Positions 11,487-22,240 of a stretch of 64,000 nucleotides of DNA are shown here, one piece after another. Source of the stretch: Rhinopithecus roxellana (Eukaryota > Chordata > Mammalia > Primates > Cercopithecidae). Position 1 is the stretch's first letter, and each line of letters starts with the position of its first letter. The notes under the pieces are model-generated. The model saw only the letters and a program-made list of their open reading frames with translations, had not been told where the DNA came from and ran no database searches. The translations under genes and the position numbers were made by a program. Where the stretch lies: contig NC_044560.1 in assembly GCF_007565055.1 (NCBI RefSeq), positions 48,507,030 through 48,571,029 on the forward strand, written 5' to 3'.

Positions 11487-11790
11487 CTTTTTTTTTTTTT
11501 TTTTTTTTTTTTGAGACGGAGTATCACTCTGTCACCCAGGTTGGAGTGCAGTGGCGTGACTTCGGCTCACTGCAACCTCTGCCTCCTGGGTTCAAGCCCT
11601 TAGCCTCCTCAGTAACTGGGACTACAGGCATGCACCACCACACTGGCTATTTTGTTTGTTTGTTTGTTTAGTAGAGGTGGAATTTCACCATGTTGGTCAA
11701 GCTGGTGGTCTTGAACTCCTGACCTCAAAAGATTGGCCTCCCTCTACCTCCCAAAGTTCTGGAATTATAGGCATGTGCCACCGTGCCCGG
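11487..11790 (-). mobile_element. AluS SINE
   Basis: A reverse full-length Alu with a 5' T run of about 22. The linker contains a GTTT repeat near 11654-11670. The flanks share AATCTGATTT (11477-11486 and 11796-11805), a 10-bp target duplication just past the old L1 tail. Confidence 0.95.
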
Positions 11791-11805
11791 TGAAAAATCT
11801 GATTT

Positions 11806-12671
11806 GTAACCCTATTAGTTATTACTACTTTATGTGAAATCATGCTATGTCAGAAAGTACAGAAATGATAAATTCTATAAAATTTGAGGCATTATTATTA
11901 CTTCAATTAGAATTAGAGACAAACTGTAGGGAAAGAATCACAATGTTTCTTGAGTATATTTCAAATCTGGAAGAACGTTTTGCTCTTATGTGTGTGTGTC
12001 TGTGAGAGAGAGAGGGAGAGAGAGACAGAGAGAGAGAGAGAAAATAAAAAATTATCCTTCAGTGTGGAGAATGTGCCTTGTTCCAGTGCCATACTTTGCC
12101 ATTCTGGGCTGGGGAAAATGCTCTATCAGGAGCTCCATTCTGAAGATTTTTCTGCAAGTGGGACTTGAATATCACAACTTAATCTCACATCCTCACTCTC
12201 ATACTAATAATAGTTCCATTTAGGTGAAAATCAATAGTAAAATATGTAGATTTTAGTACCAGCTCCAAGTCCATTTGAAGTATTGACAAGAAGAATATTT
12301 TTAGGGGAAGAGAGTAAAGATGGAGGGAATAGATGGTAGAATATATGATTTGAAATGCACAAAATTATGTGCTGAAATAATCATCTCTGGCATTCCAATT
12401 ATCCCATCTATAAGATTTATCTAAGTGCTCAATAAGGGCATTGATTTTCAATTTTGATCAGCTCTTTCCTTCTTTACATTGCTTCTTCAACTTTCCAGAT
12501 TACATTTGTATCCAGGTTCCCTTCTATCACCATGTTTTCCTCTTGTCTTTTTTGCTATTTTCTATTTATTTCCTTCCACCCCACATCTTGTCTTTGATGC
12601 CTAGCTGATTTTTTCTCTGTTTGTTTCTTAAAATTATCATAGTGCAAAATGGTTGAGTATAGATCTAAAAG
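11806..12671. other. Single-copy DNA around a GA repeat
   Basis: Apart from the GA tract at 11986-12042, nothing was identified. The open frames through the tract (11950-12223) are repeat artefacts, with ER/RE dipeptide runs. Confidence 0.4.
11986..12042. repeat. TG then GA microsatellite
   Basis: An ATGTGTGTGTCTGTG start passes into AGAGAGAGGGAGAGAGAGAC and more GA units, with several interruptions. Confidence 0.9.
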
Positions 12672-12891
12672 TACAGGTAAGAATCTAGAGTCAGATTTCT
12701 CAAATACTGGTTCTACCACTTGTTGACTATGAAGACTCAAGAAAGTTACTAATTTCTCAGTCATTCCATTTGCTCATCTATACAATGAGTGTACTTCCTT
12801 TATAACATTAAGGTCAGGATTACATGAGATAGTACACATGAAGCACTTAGGATAGTGTCTATCACATGGGAAGCACAAAATGAAGATTTAT
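12672..12891 (+). mobile_element. MIR SINE, near full length
   Basis: AAGAATCTAGAGTCAGATTT, GGTTCTACCACTTGTTGAC, AGTTACTAATTTCTCAGTC, CATTTGCTCATCTATACAAT, ATTACATGAGATAGTACAC and TAGTGTCTATCACATGGG follow the MIR consensus from head to tail. Confidence 0.85.
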
Positions 12892-12942
12892 CATCACAAT
12901 CATCATTAATATCATCAACATCATCATCGTCATCAATGCCAT
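12892..12942. repeat. Degenerate CAT/ATC trinucleotide repeat
   Basis: About 17 imperfect ATC units, probably expanded from the end of the neighbouring MIR. Confidence 0.85.
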
Positions 12943-13879
12943 GTTGCCACAACCTATAGCTCTAGCTTTGGCCACTGTCTTCTTAGCTTCCCATTTATCA
13001 GCAGAAGTCCACTGGCATTTCCACTGACATCATTGAATCCACATACCTAAGTCCAAATTCACATTTTTCTTTAGAAATTCCAATTGGATTTGAATTCCCA
13101 GAGATTCTGACTCATGATGACTGGAACCACAGAATAACTAATTAAGAACTTGGTTCTAAAAGGGTCTGAATAAATAAGGCGATAGAAAGAATTGTTGAAG
13201 TAGGAAGGATTTGATAACCACAGGGAATGTAGATGGATAAACTGGCAATTGTTGTTAGGAAATTGCCAGAGACTCCTGAGTAAGGACTTAGAGTGACTAG
13301 GGTTTTATGAGCATTTTTTCTATTGGGGTTTCTTCCTTTGCATATGTTTTCTAAATTTAGATCACAGGTCAGTGCACACCACAAGCTTATGGTTAGTTAT
13401 CTCACAGGTAATTCTCTTTCTTTACATGGCTTAAGGTAGCCTACCTCATTTGGAGCTACAATCCTAGGAGAGTTGAGATGTATCTAATTCCTATTTAATG
13501 GACTTAACAGACCTTCTTGGCTCCCAGTATTTAGCCAGTGGGCTCGGTACCAGCTTTGACTTTCAGCATTCCATCTAGAACACTAATACCATAACCTTTT
13601 ATTTATTGACTTTTTGTCTTTCTCATTTGCTTGAATTGGCCCAGGTGTCTTAAATTGAGAATTTTGACTGGATTTTGTATTTCTATTACTCTCTGTCTGT
13701 ATATATTGAAAATTACAAATTCACACTAATCAATTAAATTCCAATCCAATGACAAATGACTCGTTCTATTTGTTTCCTGTGTTTGGAACTCTTTTCTCCA
13801 ACAGTGGCTTCCATTATCCTTAACATATTTTCTTATCTAATAAATTCACCTGTATGCTTCCAGTCTCCCATTGCCATTA
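12943..13879. other. Single-copy DNA, no gene seen
   Basis: AT-rich sequence. The 80-codon minus frame at 13142-13384 has no recognisable signature. The tandem array starts just downstream. Confidence 0.4.
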
Positions 13880-14540
13880 TACCACCTTCCCGATGAAGAG
13901 GCTCTCCTTACCCTACATATGCTGCCACACTATGTGCTGGCTCTCTGTAAACTCCCTCTCACTGGGATCCTCTCCTTAAGCTCTGCAGGCTCTGATACCT
14001 GCGTTAGAGTGTCCCAGTGTGTGGAATCCCTTCTCACTATGTAGACTCCAATCCTTCCTTTGGCTGTCTTTCATCCAAACCCCTCCCCGATTCCCTGTAA
14101 AATGCTTTCCTACTATGCTTGGTCTCTGATACTGTATATCAGGCTTCTCCCACATGGCTGCTCTACCCACTCCCATTTAGGCTTTGATACTCTGCAGTAG
14201 ATCATCCCTCTCTGTGGAGTCTCACCCCACTTAGGCTCTGACCCTCCATGCAGGCTGACTTTCTAAAGAAATATCCACCTCATTCTGACTGGGCTCTGAC
14301 ATCACATACCAAGCCATATCCTTGCATGTATGAGCATACTCTTTGCCACACTTGGATTCTAGCTCCCTGTGCTAGGTTCTCCCCATGCATATATATTGTC
14401 AAGCCTACTTGGACCTTAATATTCCACCTCAGTCTGCCTTCGAGGGGATGCCCCTGCATGACACTCTCTTTACCCTCTCAGGCTTTGACAGCCGTGATCA
14501 AACATAATCTCACTCTGCTGGAGCTCAAACTCCCCTCTCT
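13880..14540. repeat. Degenerate tandem array, period ~59 bp
   Basis: A motif close to TTAGGCTCTGATAC recurs near 13987, 14119, 14178, 14232, 14290, 14352, 14409 and 14479, with weaker copies at 13899 and 13938. Each motif is followed by a pyrimidine-rich stretch, often ending TCTCCC or TCACCCC. Spacings are mostly 54-62 bp (one is 70, one about twice the period). In the 118-codon plus frame at 14248-14604 the array shows as TW.L repeats about every 19-20 residues; I regard that frame as a by-product. I do not recognise the unit as a named repeat. Confidence 0.6.
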
Positions 14541-16288
14541 GGGCTACCATGGCTCTCTTTTGTTTATCAAACATATTTGCCTTCTGGTGCACCAGCTAAA
14601 ATAAATAGTTACAGCAGTGAACTGTCCTGACAGAAAACGAACAGGAAAGGGAGATAAGAAAGTGAAAAGAAACTCCAGCCCTGTCCCCTTAGATGGAGGT
14701 AGATTTCTGATTCACCTTGGAATTGTTGAGCTTTCATTTTTACATACTCCTCTGGTTTTGAGTTTATTCCTTGTTTCTTACAGCTGGAGAGAGATGTACA
14801 AGCTTAGGCATGTATTTTTTAAAGTAATTGTTATATTGCATCTAGCATATTTTTATATGATTTAAACAGAAACAGAAGCTTCCTGGATCAACCCATCTTG
14901 GTGTATTGATGTAATGACACTTGAGCTGAAATCAAAAGAATAACTGAGGAATTAAGTAGATGAAGGGGGAGGACAGACTGTTAAGACAAATCTAAAAGCA
15001 GAAGAGAAGATGTTGGGGACATTATGGTTGCAGTGCAGAGAGTGAAGGAAAAAGTATGGTTGAGAATGAGGCTGGAGAGGAAGAAAGGAGCCAGATTACA
15101 TATAGCCTTTGTGTTTAACCTAAAAGGAAAGGCATGCCAGGTCTGATGTTCTGAGGAGTTTCCACTAGCCACTTTTCAAAGGCAATGGGTTGCCTCTAGC
15201 AATGAGGTTCTACCTTGTTCTACCAGGTAACCAGGTCAATGGAATCTGGCTAAAGCAGTGGCAAACTCTTAAGGAAAATTCACCAGGCACTTTGTGTGTC
15301 AGATCCCCAGCTATTTTCTTTAATTCCTGCTTACTCCTTCAGGTTTATGACTGTCTTTTCTTGGCGTTCAGCCGGTTTCTTACTCTCTGGTACATTCTCA
15401 AATGAACTTCCAGGTGGTGATCTGCCTGTCTGCCCCAGTGCTGCCTCTGAAGTCTCAGACAAAACCTGCTCCCAAAACCCACATTGCCACTTAAATCTGG
15501 GTTCACACCAAGTCCCATTATGCTTAGATCAAATTTCACTCAACACATTTCAGCTAGAGAGTGGATCTATGAGGTGAATGATATTGTCTCTCAAATCAGG
15601 GGGTTTCTGTCATCCTTAATAAACACCTTATCCCCCACCAAGATTTTCTAGGATGGCATTTGTATTGTGTTTCTTTGTTGTTTTCCTACTAATATGAACT
15701 TTATGTCATATATGCTGCCTTTACAAGGGTCTCTCTATTTTCTATTTTTCAATCAGAAAGGCCAAAAACAAAGCTCATAGGGAAGTCTGGATTATGAGTA
15801 CATGGAATTTCATCTGAGGATGAATTTAATTCACAGGCATCTATAAATACTCAGTGATGGTTAAAATGCTTCAGGCTGTGCCATGGCACATGAATACAAT
15901 TAATTACTGTGTTTTTTAAAAAGAGATGAAATTGGGAAATTGAACAATGACCAAATGTGTAATACCTCAACTGTGTTTATATATCCATGTGTCGAGGTCT
16001 TTAGCAGAAAACTCAGATAAGGATTTCAAAGTGAGAAGAAGAAAATTCTGAAGTGGCTTGTAAAAACTTCAAGAACCATAGTCAATTGACTGAGGTTCCC
16101 TTCACGGAGGAGAAAACTGCAATGGAACAATGTTGGCTATGAAATCTAACAGAGTTCAGTTTTCCAGTCCTGGTTACTAGCTTTGGCTCTGTTATTGCAG
16201 GTAAATTAGGAAACATATATGTCAAATATGGAAGCATATTCCATACACCTAGCAAAATTCCAAAGTGTAGCATCTCAATAAATGTTAA
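14541..16288. other. Single-copy DNA, no gene seen
   Basis: It contains several short frames (60-93 codons) without domain signatures. No clear interspersed repeat was recognised, except a possible weak MIR-like piece near 16140-16215. TTTTTTAAAGTAATTG at 14816 is only AT-rich. Confidence 0.4.
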
Positions 16289-16293
16289 ACCAG

Positions 16294-16718
16294 TGTGCTA
16301 GGCCATTCTTACATTGCTATAAATAAATATCTGAGAATAGGTAATTTATAGAGAAAAGAGGTTTAATTGGCTTACAATTTTGCAGGCTGTAAAAGTATGG
16401 CACTGGCCTCTGCTTGGCTTCTTGGGAGGTTTCGGGGAGCTTTTACTCATGGCAGAAAGCAAACAAGGAGAAGGTGTCTCACATAGTGGAAGCAGGAGCA
16501 AGAAGGAGAGATTGCATGTGGAGGTACCACACACTTTTAAATGACCAGATCTCATGTAAACGCAGACCAAGAGCTCACTTATCACAAAGGGAATGGCCCA
16601 GGTCATTCTTGAAGGATCCACCCTGTGAGCCAAACACTTCCTACAAGCTCCACCTCCAACATTGGGGATTATATTTCAACATGAGATTTGGGCAGGGACA
16701 AATATCATTCTGTCCTGA
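16294..16718 (-). repeat. THE1-type 3' LTR
   Basis: A 425-bp reverse LTR: starts TGTGCTAGGCCATTC and contains GGTTTAATTGGCTTACA, GACCAGATCTCATGTAAAC, CACCTCCAACATTGGGGATT and AACATGAGATTTGGGC. Comparison by eye with the other LTR shows many differences (roughly one in five bases), so the provirus is old. Confidence 0.9.
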
Positions 16719-18272
16719 TCCCCTCCAAATGTTGTCCTTATCACATTTCAAAATGTAATCATCCCTTGTCTAAGTTCCCTGAAAATCTTAACTCATTCCA
16801 GCATTAACTCAAACGTCTCAAGTCCCAAATCCAAACCAAGTTTCTTCCACTGATGAACTTATAAAACTCATAAAATCAAAGCAAGTTATTTACTTCCAAG
16901 ATGCAATGGAGGTCTAGGCATTGAATAAACAAAAAGTAGCCGATAGAAAGGCACTATAGGCTCCATGTAAACTTGAAACCCAGCAGGACAGTCATTAAAT
17001 CTCAAAGCTTAAAAACAGTCTCCTATGACTCCATGTCCACATCCTGGAACACTGCTGTAAGAGGTGGATTCTTAAGGGCTTGGCTGGCTCCACCCCTGTG
17101 GCTTTGCAGGGTCCAGTCTCCAGGGCTGCTGTCATGGGTTGGAGTTGAATGCCTGTGGCTTTTCCAGGAACAGGATACAAGCTGCCAATGAGTCTACCAT
17201 TCTGGGGTCTGGAGGCCAGAGACCCCATTCTCACAGCTTCTATAAGCAGTGGTCCATGGGGCACTGCGTGTGAGGGCTCCAATCACACATTTCCCCTTGG
17301 CACTGCCCTAGTAGAAATTCTCTGTGAGGGTTCCACCTCTGCAACAGCTTTCTGCCTGGCCACCCAGGCTTCCTCATACATCTTCTGAAACCTAGGTGGA
17401 GGCTGCCAAGTGTTCTTTACTCTTGCATTCTGAGTACCTGTTGGCTTAACACCATGTGGAAGCCACCAAGGCTTATAGCTTGTATTCTCCAAAGTGGCAG
17501 CCCAAGCTGTACATAGGCCCCTTTGAGCCACAGCTTGATCTAGAGTGGCTGGGATGTGGGAAGCAGTGTCCTGAGGCTGTGTAAGGAAGAAGAGCCCTGG
17601 GTCAGGCTTACAAAACCCTTTTTCCCTCCTACACCTCTGAGCCTGTGGCAGAAGGGATGGCCTTAAAGGTCTCAGTCATTCTCCTTTTTAATCATGAAAA
17701 TATCTTTAGCAAGTGGTTGCTCTGCAGCTTGCTTGAATTTCTCTCTCAAAAAAGCATTTTTTTCCTCTGCCACTGACTAGTCTGCAAATTTTTGAAACAT
17801 TTACACTCTGCTTCATGTTTAAATATAAATTCTAACTTTAAGTCATTTCTTTGCTCCTACATCTGAGCATAGGCTGTAAGAAGCAGCCAGGCCATATCTA
17901 GAATGTTTTGCTGCCTAGAAATTTCTTCCCCCAGATACCCTAGGCCATCACTCTCAAGCTCAAACTTCCACAGATCCCTAGGGCATGAACAGAACACAGT
18001 CCAGTTCTTTGCTAAGGCATAGCATGTGTGACATTTCCTCCAGATCCCAATAACTTTTTCATTTCCATCTTAGACCTTGTCAGCCTGGATTTCACTGTGC
18101 ATCTCACTAGCAGCATTTTGGTCAGAACCATTTAGCCAGTCTCTAAGAAACTGCAAACTTTCCCTCATCTTCTTGTCTTCCGAACCCTCCAAACACTTCC
18201 AACTTCTTCCCATTACCCAGTTGCAAAATTATTTCCACATTTTAAGGTATCTTTATAGAAATGTCCCACACC

Positions 18273-18587
18273 GGCCGGGTGTGGTGGCTCAAGCCTGTAA
18301 TCCCAGCACTTTGGGAGGCCGAGATGGGCGGATCACGAGGTCAGGAGATCGAGACCATCCTGGCTAACACAGTGAAACCCCGTCTCTACTAAAAAAAAAA
18401 TACAAAAAAAACTAGCTGGGCGTGGTGGTGGGCGCCTGCAGTCCCAGCTACTTGGGAGGCTGAGGCAGGAGAATGGCATAAACCCGGGAGGCAGAGCTTG
18501 CAATGAGCTGAGATCTGGCCACTGCACTCCAGCCTGGGCGACAGAGTGAGACTCCATCTCAAAAAAAAAAAAAAAAAAAAAAAAAAA
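18273..18587 (+). mobile_element. AluY with AluYR-type changes
   Basis: A full-length AluY inserted in the THE1 interior, flanked by the 13-bp duplication AGAAATGTCCCAC (18257-18269, 18588-18600). Unusual positions are GGCTCAAGCCTG (not CACG), GAGATGGGCGG, AAAACTAGCTGGG (not ATTAGC), GGCATAAACCC and GAGCTGAGATCTGGCCACTG. Allowing for CpG decay, these match what I know of Old World monkey AluYR consensus sequences. Confidence 0.93.
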
Positions 18588-18618
18588 AGAAATGTCCCAC
18601 TCCTTGGTACCAATTTTC

Positions 18619-19358
18619 TGCATTAAGCCATTCTTGCATTACTATAAAGAAATATATAAGACTGGCTAATTTATAAAGAAAAGATGTTTAATTGGCTCAC
18701 ACTTTTGCCTGCTGTACAAGCATACCACTGGCATCTGACTGTTTTCTGGGGAGGCTCAATGAACTTTTACTCATTGGGGAAGGTGAAAAGGGATCAGGTG
18801 TCTCCTATAGTGGGAGTGACAGCAAGAGGGCAAGAATAGGGGGAGAGGTGCCACATACTTTTTTTTTTTTTTTTTTTTTTGAGACAGAGTCTGGCTCTGT
18901 AGCACAGGATGGAGTGCAGTGGCACAATCTCGGCTCACTGCAAGCTCCACCTCCCGGGTTCACACCATTCTCCTGCTTCAGCCTCCTGAGTAGCTGGGAC
19001 TATAGGCGCCCGCCACCAGGCCTGGCTAATTTTTTTTGTATTTTTAGTAGAGATGGGGTTTCACAGTGTTAGCCAGGATGGTCTCGATCTCCTGACCTCA
19101 TGATCCACCTGCCTTGGCCTCCGAAAGTGCTGGGATTACAGGAGTGAGCCACTGCGCCTGGCTGCCACATACTTTTAAATGACCAGATCTCATGTGAAGT
19201 TAGAGCAAGAGCTCAATTATCATAAAGAGCATGGAGCAAACCATACATGAGGGGTCCGCCTCCATGATCCAAACCCCTCCCACCAGGCCCCACCTCCAAC
19301 ATTGGGGATTATATTTCAACATGAGATTTGGGTGGGCACAAATATCCTAACTATATTG
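18619..19358 (-). repeat. THE1-type 5' LTR, split by Alu
   Basis: This LTR is 426 bp once the Alu and its target duplication are removed, nearly the same as its partner. It starts TGCATTAAGCCATTC and ends CTAACTATATTG. In a working provirus it would be the promoter LTR, reading leftward. It is now cut at 18862. Confidence 0.9.
18863..19162 (-). mobile_element. AluY SINE
   Basis: A reverse AluY. The reverse of the AluY landmark GAGGTCAGGAGATCGAGACC is seen as GGTCTCGATCTCCTGACCTC. It is flanked by the 14-bp duplication TGCCACATACTTTT (18849-18862, 19163-19176). It lies only 275 bp from the oppositely oriented Alu at 18273. Confidence 0.95.
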
Positions 19359-19924
19359 CCCAGTCTCTTCTGTTTGGGCTACAACTACAAACCCACTTCA
19401 GCATATTTAAAGTTTAGATTCTTGAAGCTGTCCTTTGAGGATGGATAAAGACTAACATGACTTGATTAATTCCATAAATTGAGACAAGCCACTTTGGCTT
19501 CCAGGACTTTTCCCAGTTTCTAGGAATCTCTTTTTGACAAAATATATGTATGAAAGATACGTTAAACAATTGAATCTTTATTTCTCCAAAGCATTTGCCT
19601 CCCTGACCCCAGCCCATTGGAAGAAGGCTGAAATGTAATTTCAAGACAGATATGCTTGCCCTTTTCATCCTAATTTGGTATAGCACAAACCACAGGGCAT
19701 AGTGGTTTCTTTTTCTTCCAAGTGTGCAAATTTCTCCACATGTAACATTCAAGAAACTCATTTATTTTGAGAACAGGGTCTTATGATGTATTCACTGATT
19801 CAATATAGTTTAAAATGTCATTGCTTTAGATGAGAAGAATTACTGCTCATTTTAGAGCATTTGAAGACTATAGAATATCCCCCCACATATAATATAATTA
19901 AATAAAAACCTACTACATAAAAAA
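19359..19924. other. Single-copy DNA, no gene seen
   Basis: A 115-codon minus frame at 19414-19761 is open but shows no family signature. No repeat was recognised. Confidence 0.4.
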
Positions 19925-20345
19925 CTGTTTTCCTGCAAAAGTATTCTTTGAGTGCCTATTCTGTACCCACATTTTGATAGGCACTAGACATCAGCAACAC
20001 AATAGATATAAAGTTGTTGCTTTCATAGAGTTAGTAGAGGAGAAAGGAAATATAGAAATAAAGAAACAAATCAATGATCAATGGTGATAAAATTTGTGAA
20101 GAGAGTAAATGAGGTGGTGTTTTTCAAAGTAATAACACATTAGATAAAATGTACAATATGGGCTTTCTAACGTGGCTTCTGAGTGAAATCTGAAGGAGAG
20201 AATGAGGCACCCATAAAAAGAGTTATGAGTAGAGCCTTTCTGGTGGAAGAAAGAGTAATTGTGATTAGGAGACAGAAAGAACCTTGGTGAGAAAGAGAAA
20301 GTAGGTCAGAGTGCCTGGTATGTTGTGTGCTGGGGGAAAATGATG
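19925..20345 (-). mobile_element. L2 LINE 3' region
   Basis: Reverse L2 over about 420 bp: TTGAGTGCCTATTCTGTACC, ATAGGCACTAGACATCAGC, TTCATAGAGTTAGTAGAGG, then upstream body pieces including GTGAAATCTGAAGG and AGAGTGCCTGGTATGTTG. Confidence 0.7.
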
Positions 20346-20360
20346 CAAGATAAACTTACA

Positions 20361-20650
20361 GCTGAAAAACTGAAGAACTTGGAGTGTGATGTTCAAGGGC
20401 AGGCATCCAGCACGGGAGAAAGATGTAGGCTGCGAGCCTAGGCCAGTCTCGCTTTTTCACATTTTTCTGCCTGCTTTATATTCCCTGGCAGTTGATTAGA
20501 TGGTGCCTACCAGGTTAAGGGTGGGTCTGCCTTCCCCAGCTCACTGATGCAAATGTTAATCTCCTTTGGCAACACCCTCATAGACACACTCAGGATCAAT
20601 ATTTGTATCCTTCAATCCAATCAAGTTGACACTCAGTATTAACCATCACA
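20361..20650 (-). mobile_element. ERVL LTR fragment (MLT2A-like)
   Basis: The reversed LTR 5' two thirds are clear: GGGAGAAAGATGTAGGCTG, GCAGTTGATTAGATGGTGCC, GTTAAGGGTGGGTCTGCC, AATGTTAATCTCCTTTGGC, CAATCAAGTTGACACTCAG and TATTAACCATCACA. The LTR 3' end is missing at the left edge. Confidence 0.8.
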
Positions 20651-21085
20651 ATATGGAATCAACTAAGTGCCTGTCAGTGGTGGACTGGATAAAGAAAATG
20701 GTACATATACATCACAGAATATTATGCAATGATGAAAAAGAATGAGATGATGTCCTTCACAGCAACACGAATACAGCTGGAAGTCATAATACTCAGCAAA
20801 TTAACACAAAAACAGAAAATCAAATACCGTATGTCTCACTCATAAGTGGGAGCTGAACATTGAGTACTCATGGACATAAAGTTGGGAACAATAGACACTG
20901 CAGACTACTAGACAGGGAAGGGAGGGAGGAGAGTGTAGGTTGAAAAACTACCTATTGTGTGTTATGCTCACTACCTTGGTGACAGAATCATATGTATACC
21001 AAACTTTAGTTTGGTGCAATTTACCCATGCAGCAAACCTGCACATGTGCTCCCCTATCCAAAATAAAAGTTGAATTAAAAAAAAA
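20651..21085 (+). mobile_element. L1 primate-type 3' end
   Basis: It begins at the end of ORF2 (TGGACTGGATAAAGAAAATG, TATGCAATGATGAAAAAG, CACTCATAAGTGGGAGCTGA) and runs through the 3' UTR (AAAACTACCTATTGTGTG, GTGCAATTTACCCATGC, AACCTGCACATGTGCTCCC) to an A tail at 21077-21085. Fits the L1PB / old L1PA age range; ORF2 is lost. Confidence 0.88.
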
Positions 21086-21139
21086 TTTCTTTGCCTCTAT
21101 GCGGAACTGGCTCTGTAAAATAACTTCTCCTTCATATTC

Positions 21140-21270
21140 ATTGTCTTTCTAATAAAATAAGGACAATATTACAAGCACGTTTCCTTCAGAGTAGTTGTAA
21201 GGATCAAATTAGGTGTATGTAAAACACCTGCATTAATTTCATGTTCAATACATTTAGTAGATAGTACAAC
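21140..21270 (+). mobile_element. MIR SINE, 3' half
   Basis: ATAAAATAAGGACAATATTA, GAGTAGTTGTAAGGATCAAA and CAATACATTTAGTAGATAG fit the second half of MIR. Confidence 0.6.
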
Positions 21271-21289
21271 ACAGTAGGACAAACATGAA

Positions 21290-21490
21290 CTTTGAAATCT
21301 AATAGATTAAAAAGAGTTCAGCTCTCAGCTCAGCATCTAATCGCAGGTGAGGCATTCCTCCTCTGAATTTCAGTCTCCTTATCTATAAGATGGGAAAAAG
21401 AATTTCTCTCTCTCATGTAGGTTGTGGAGTTTTGGCAAAATCATGTGTCTAAAATGCCTCCTCAGGTGGCACACAGTGGGGCTTATCAAA
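21290..21490 (+). mobile_element. MIR SINE
   Basis: TTTGAAATCTAATAGATT, CAGCATCTAATCGCAGGTG, CTGAATTTCAGTCTCC, TTATCTATAAGATGGGAAAA and GGTGGCACACAGTGGGGC follow the MIR order. Together with the preceding fragment this makes two MIRs in tandem. Confidence 0.65.
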
Positions 21491-22119
21491 CATGACAGGA
21501 GACAGTGCACACTTGCTCTGCTTATGTAGAGACCGTATCAACTCTCTTTTGCTGCCTTGATCTGATCACTTTCCTAGTTGCCCTGAAGGACACTAAGAAG
21601 TGGAAGATGTGGCAGGCATGAGCTGACAGAGGGCTTGGTGCTAAACTGCGGAGTAAAGACCTGTCATCCGTTAGGAAGTCAGTTACTTTGTAAATTCCCA
21701 GAGAGAATGTTCCCAAGAAAACCCAACCCCTCTTGGCAGGCACCTAGGCATGAATTTTCAAAACTCTTCACCATGCGACTTTCATAGTGAATAACAAAGG
21801 TGTATTTTTATTTCTTCTTTTTTGTCCCGATCGCCAGAGTTCTCTCAAACTCCAGTCTGAAAAAAATTTAGCCCCGGATGTGCAAGGTTAGTAGCTGCAT
21901 GAACATGCGATCTACCAAAGGGGCACCCATTTCTATCCCCTTTTGCATAGTGTTTCACCAGCAGGGGCTTTGGGAAAACCTGGCAGGTTCAAGGCCCCAA
22001 CCTTGGCTTCTCTACCTTCTCACACACAGATGGAGAGCGACAGGTCACAGAAAGGGCCAGTCTGGTAGCTACACAGCTCTCTGCTCTTGTCACAGGGCCA
22101 TACACATGTCTGCTTTCTC
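21491..22119. other. Single-copy DNA, no gene seen
   Basis: Somewhat less AT-rich than its surroundings. Frames of 73 codons (21522-21743 minus) and 86 codons (21878-22138 plus) have no recognisable signature. Confidence 0.4.
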
Positions 22120-22240
22120 TTCACCCCATCTTAGATGAGAAAGAAGAAAATGGCAGAGAGATCATCTCTTCTGCATCAAGCCAATTACTGAAGATGGTAA
22201 GATGGGAGAGTGGCAGAGCCAGAAAAAGAAGCCGCCTTGA
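22120..22240 (-). mobile_element. Probable MIR SINE fragment
   Basis: CCCATCTTAGATGAGAAAGA and GAGAGTGGCAGAGCCAGAA resemble the reversed MIR segment with its ATGAGGAAACTGAG and GTGGCAGAGCC landmarks. Confidence 0.45.

Larger units (their letters stand above)
16294..19358 (-). mobile_element. Full-length THE1-type MaLR provirus
   Basis: This reverse-strand ERVL-MaLR element retains both LTRs and its internal region. The right LTR (18619-19358) is the 5' LTR, the left one (16294-16718) the 3' LTR. Two Alus inserted later: one internal, one in the 5' LTR. The internal part shows the expected ATTGGTACCAAGGAGTGG primer-site region in reverse at about 18595-18618 and a purine-rich tract next to the 3' LTR. 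MaLR internal regions lack pol and encode no known complete protein; here the frames are short and broken. A 5-bp duplication may be ACCAG (16289-16293) and CCCAG (19359-19363). Confidence 0.92.

Noticed and set aside
11950..12223. Arg-Glu rich frames
   Set aside because: Translation of the GA microsatellite.
14248..14604. 118-codon plus-strand open frame with repeated TW.L motifs
   Set aside because: The repetition comes from the degenerate 59-bp tandem DNA array. The unit length is not a stable multiple of three, and there is no domain.
18692..19072. 126-codon plus-strand open frame
   Set aside because: It joins THE1 LTR sequence with antisense Alu sequence; an artefact.
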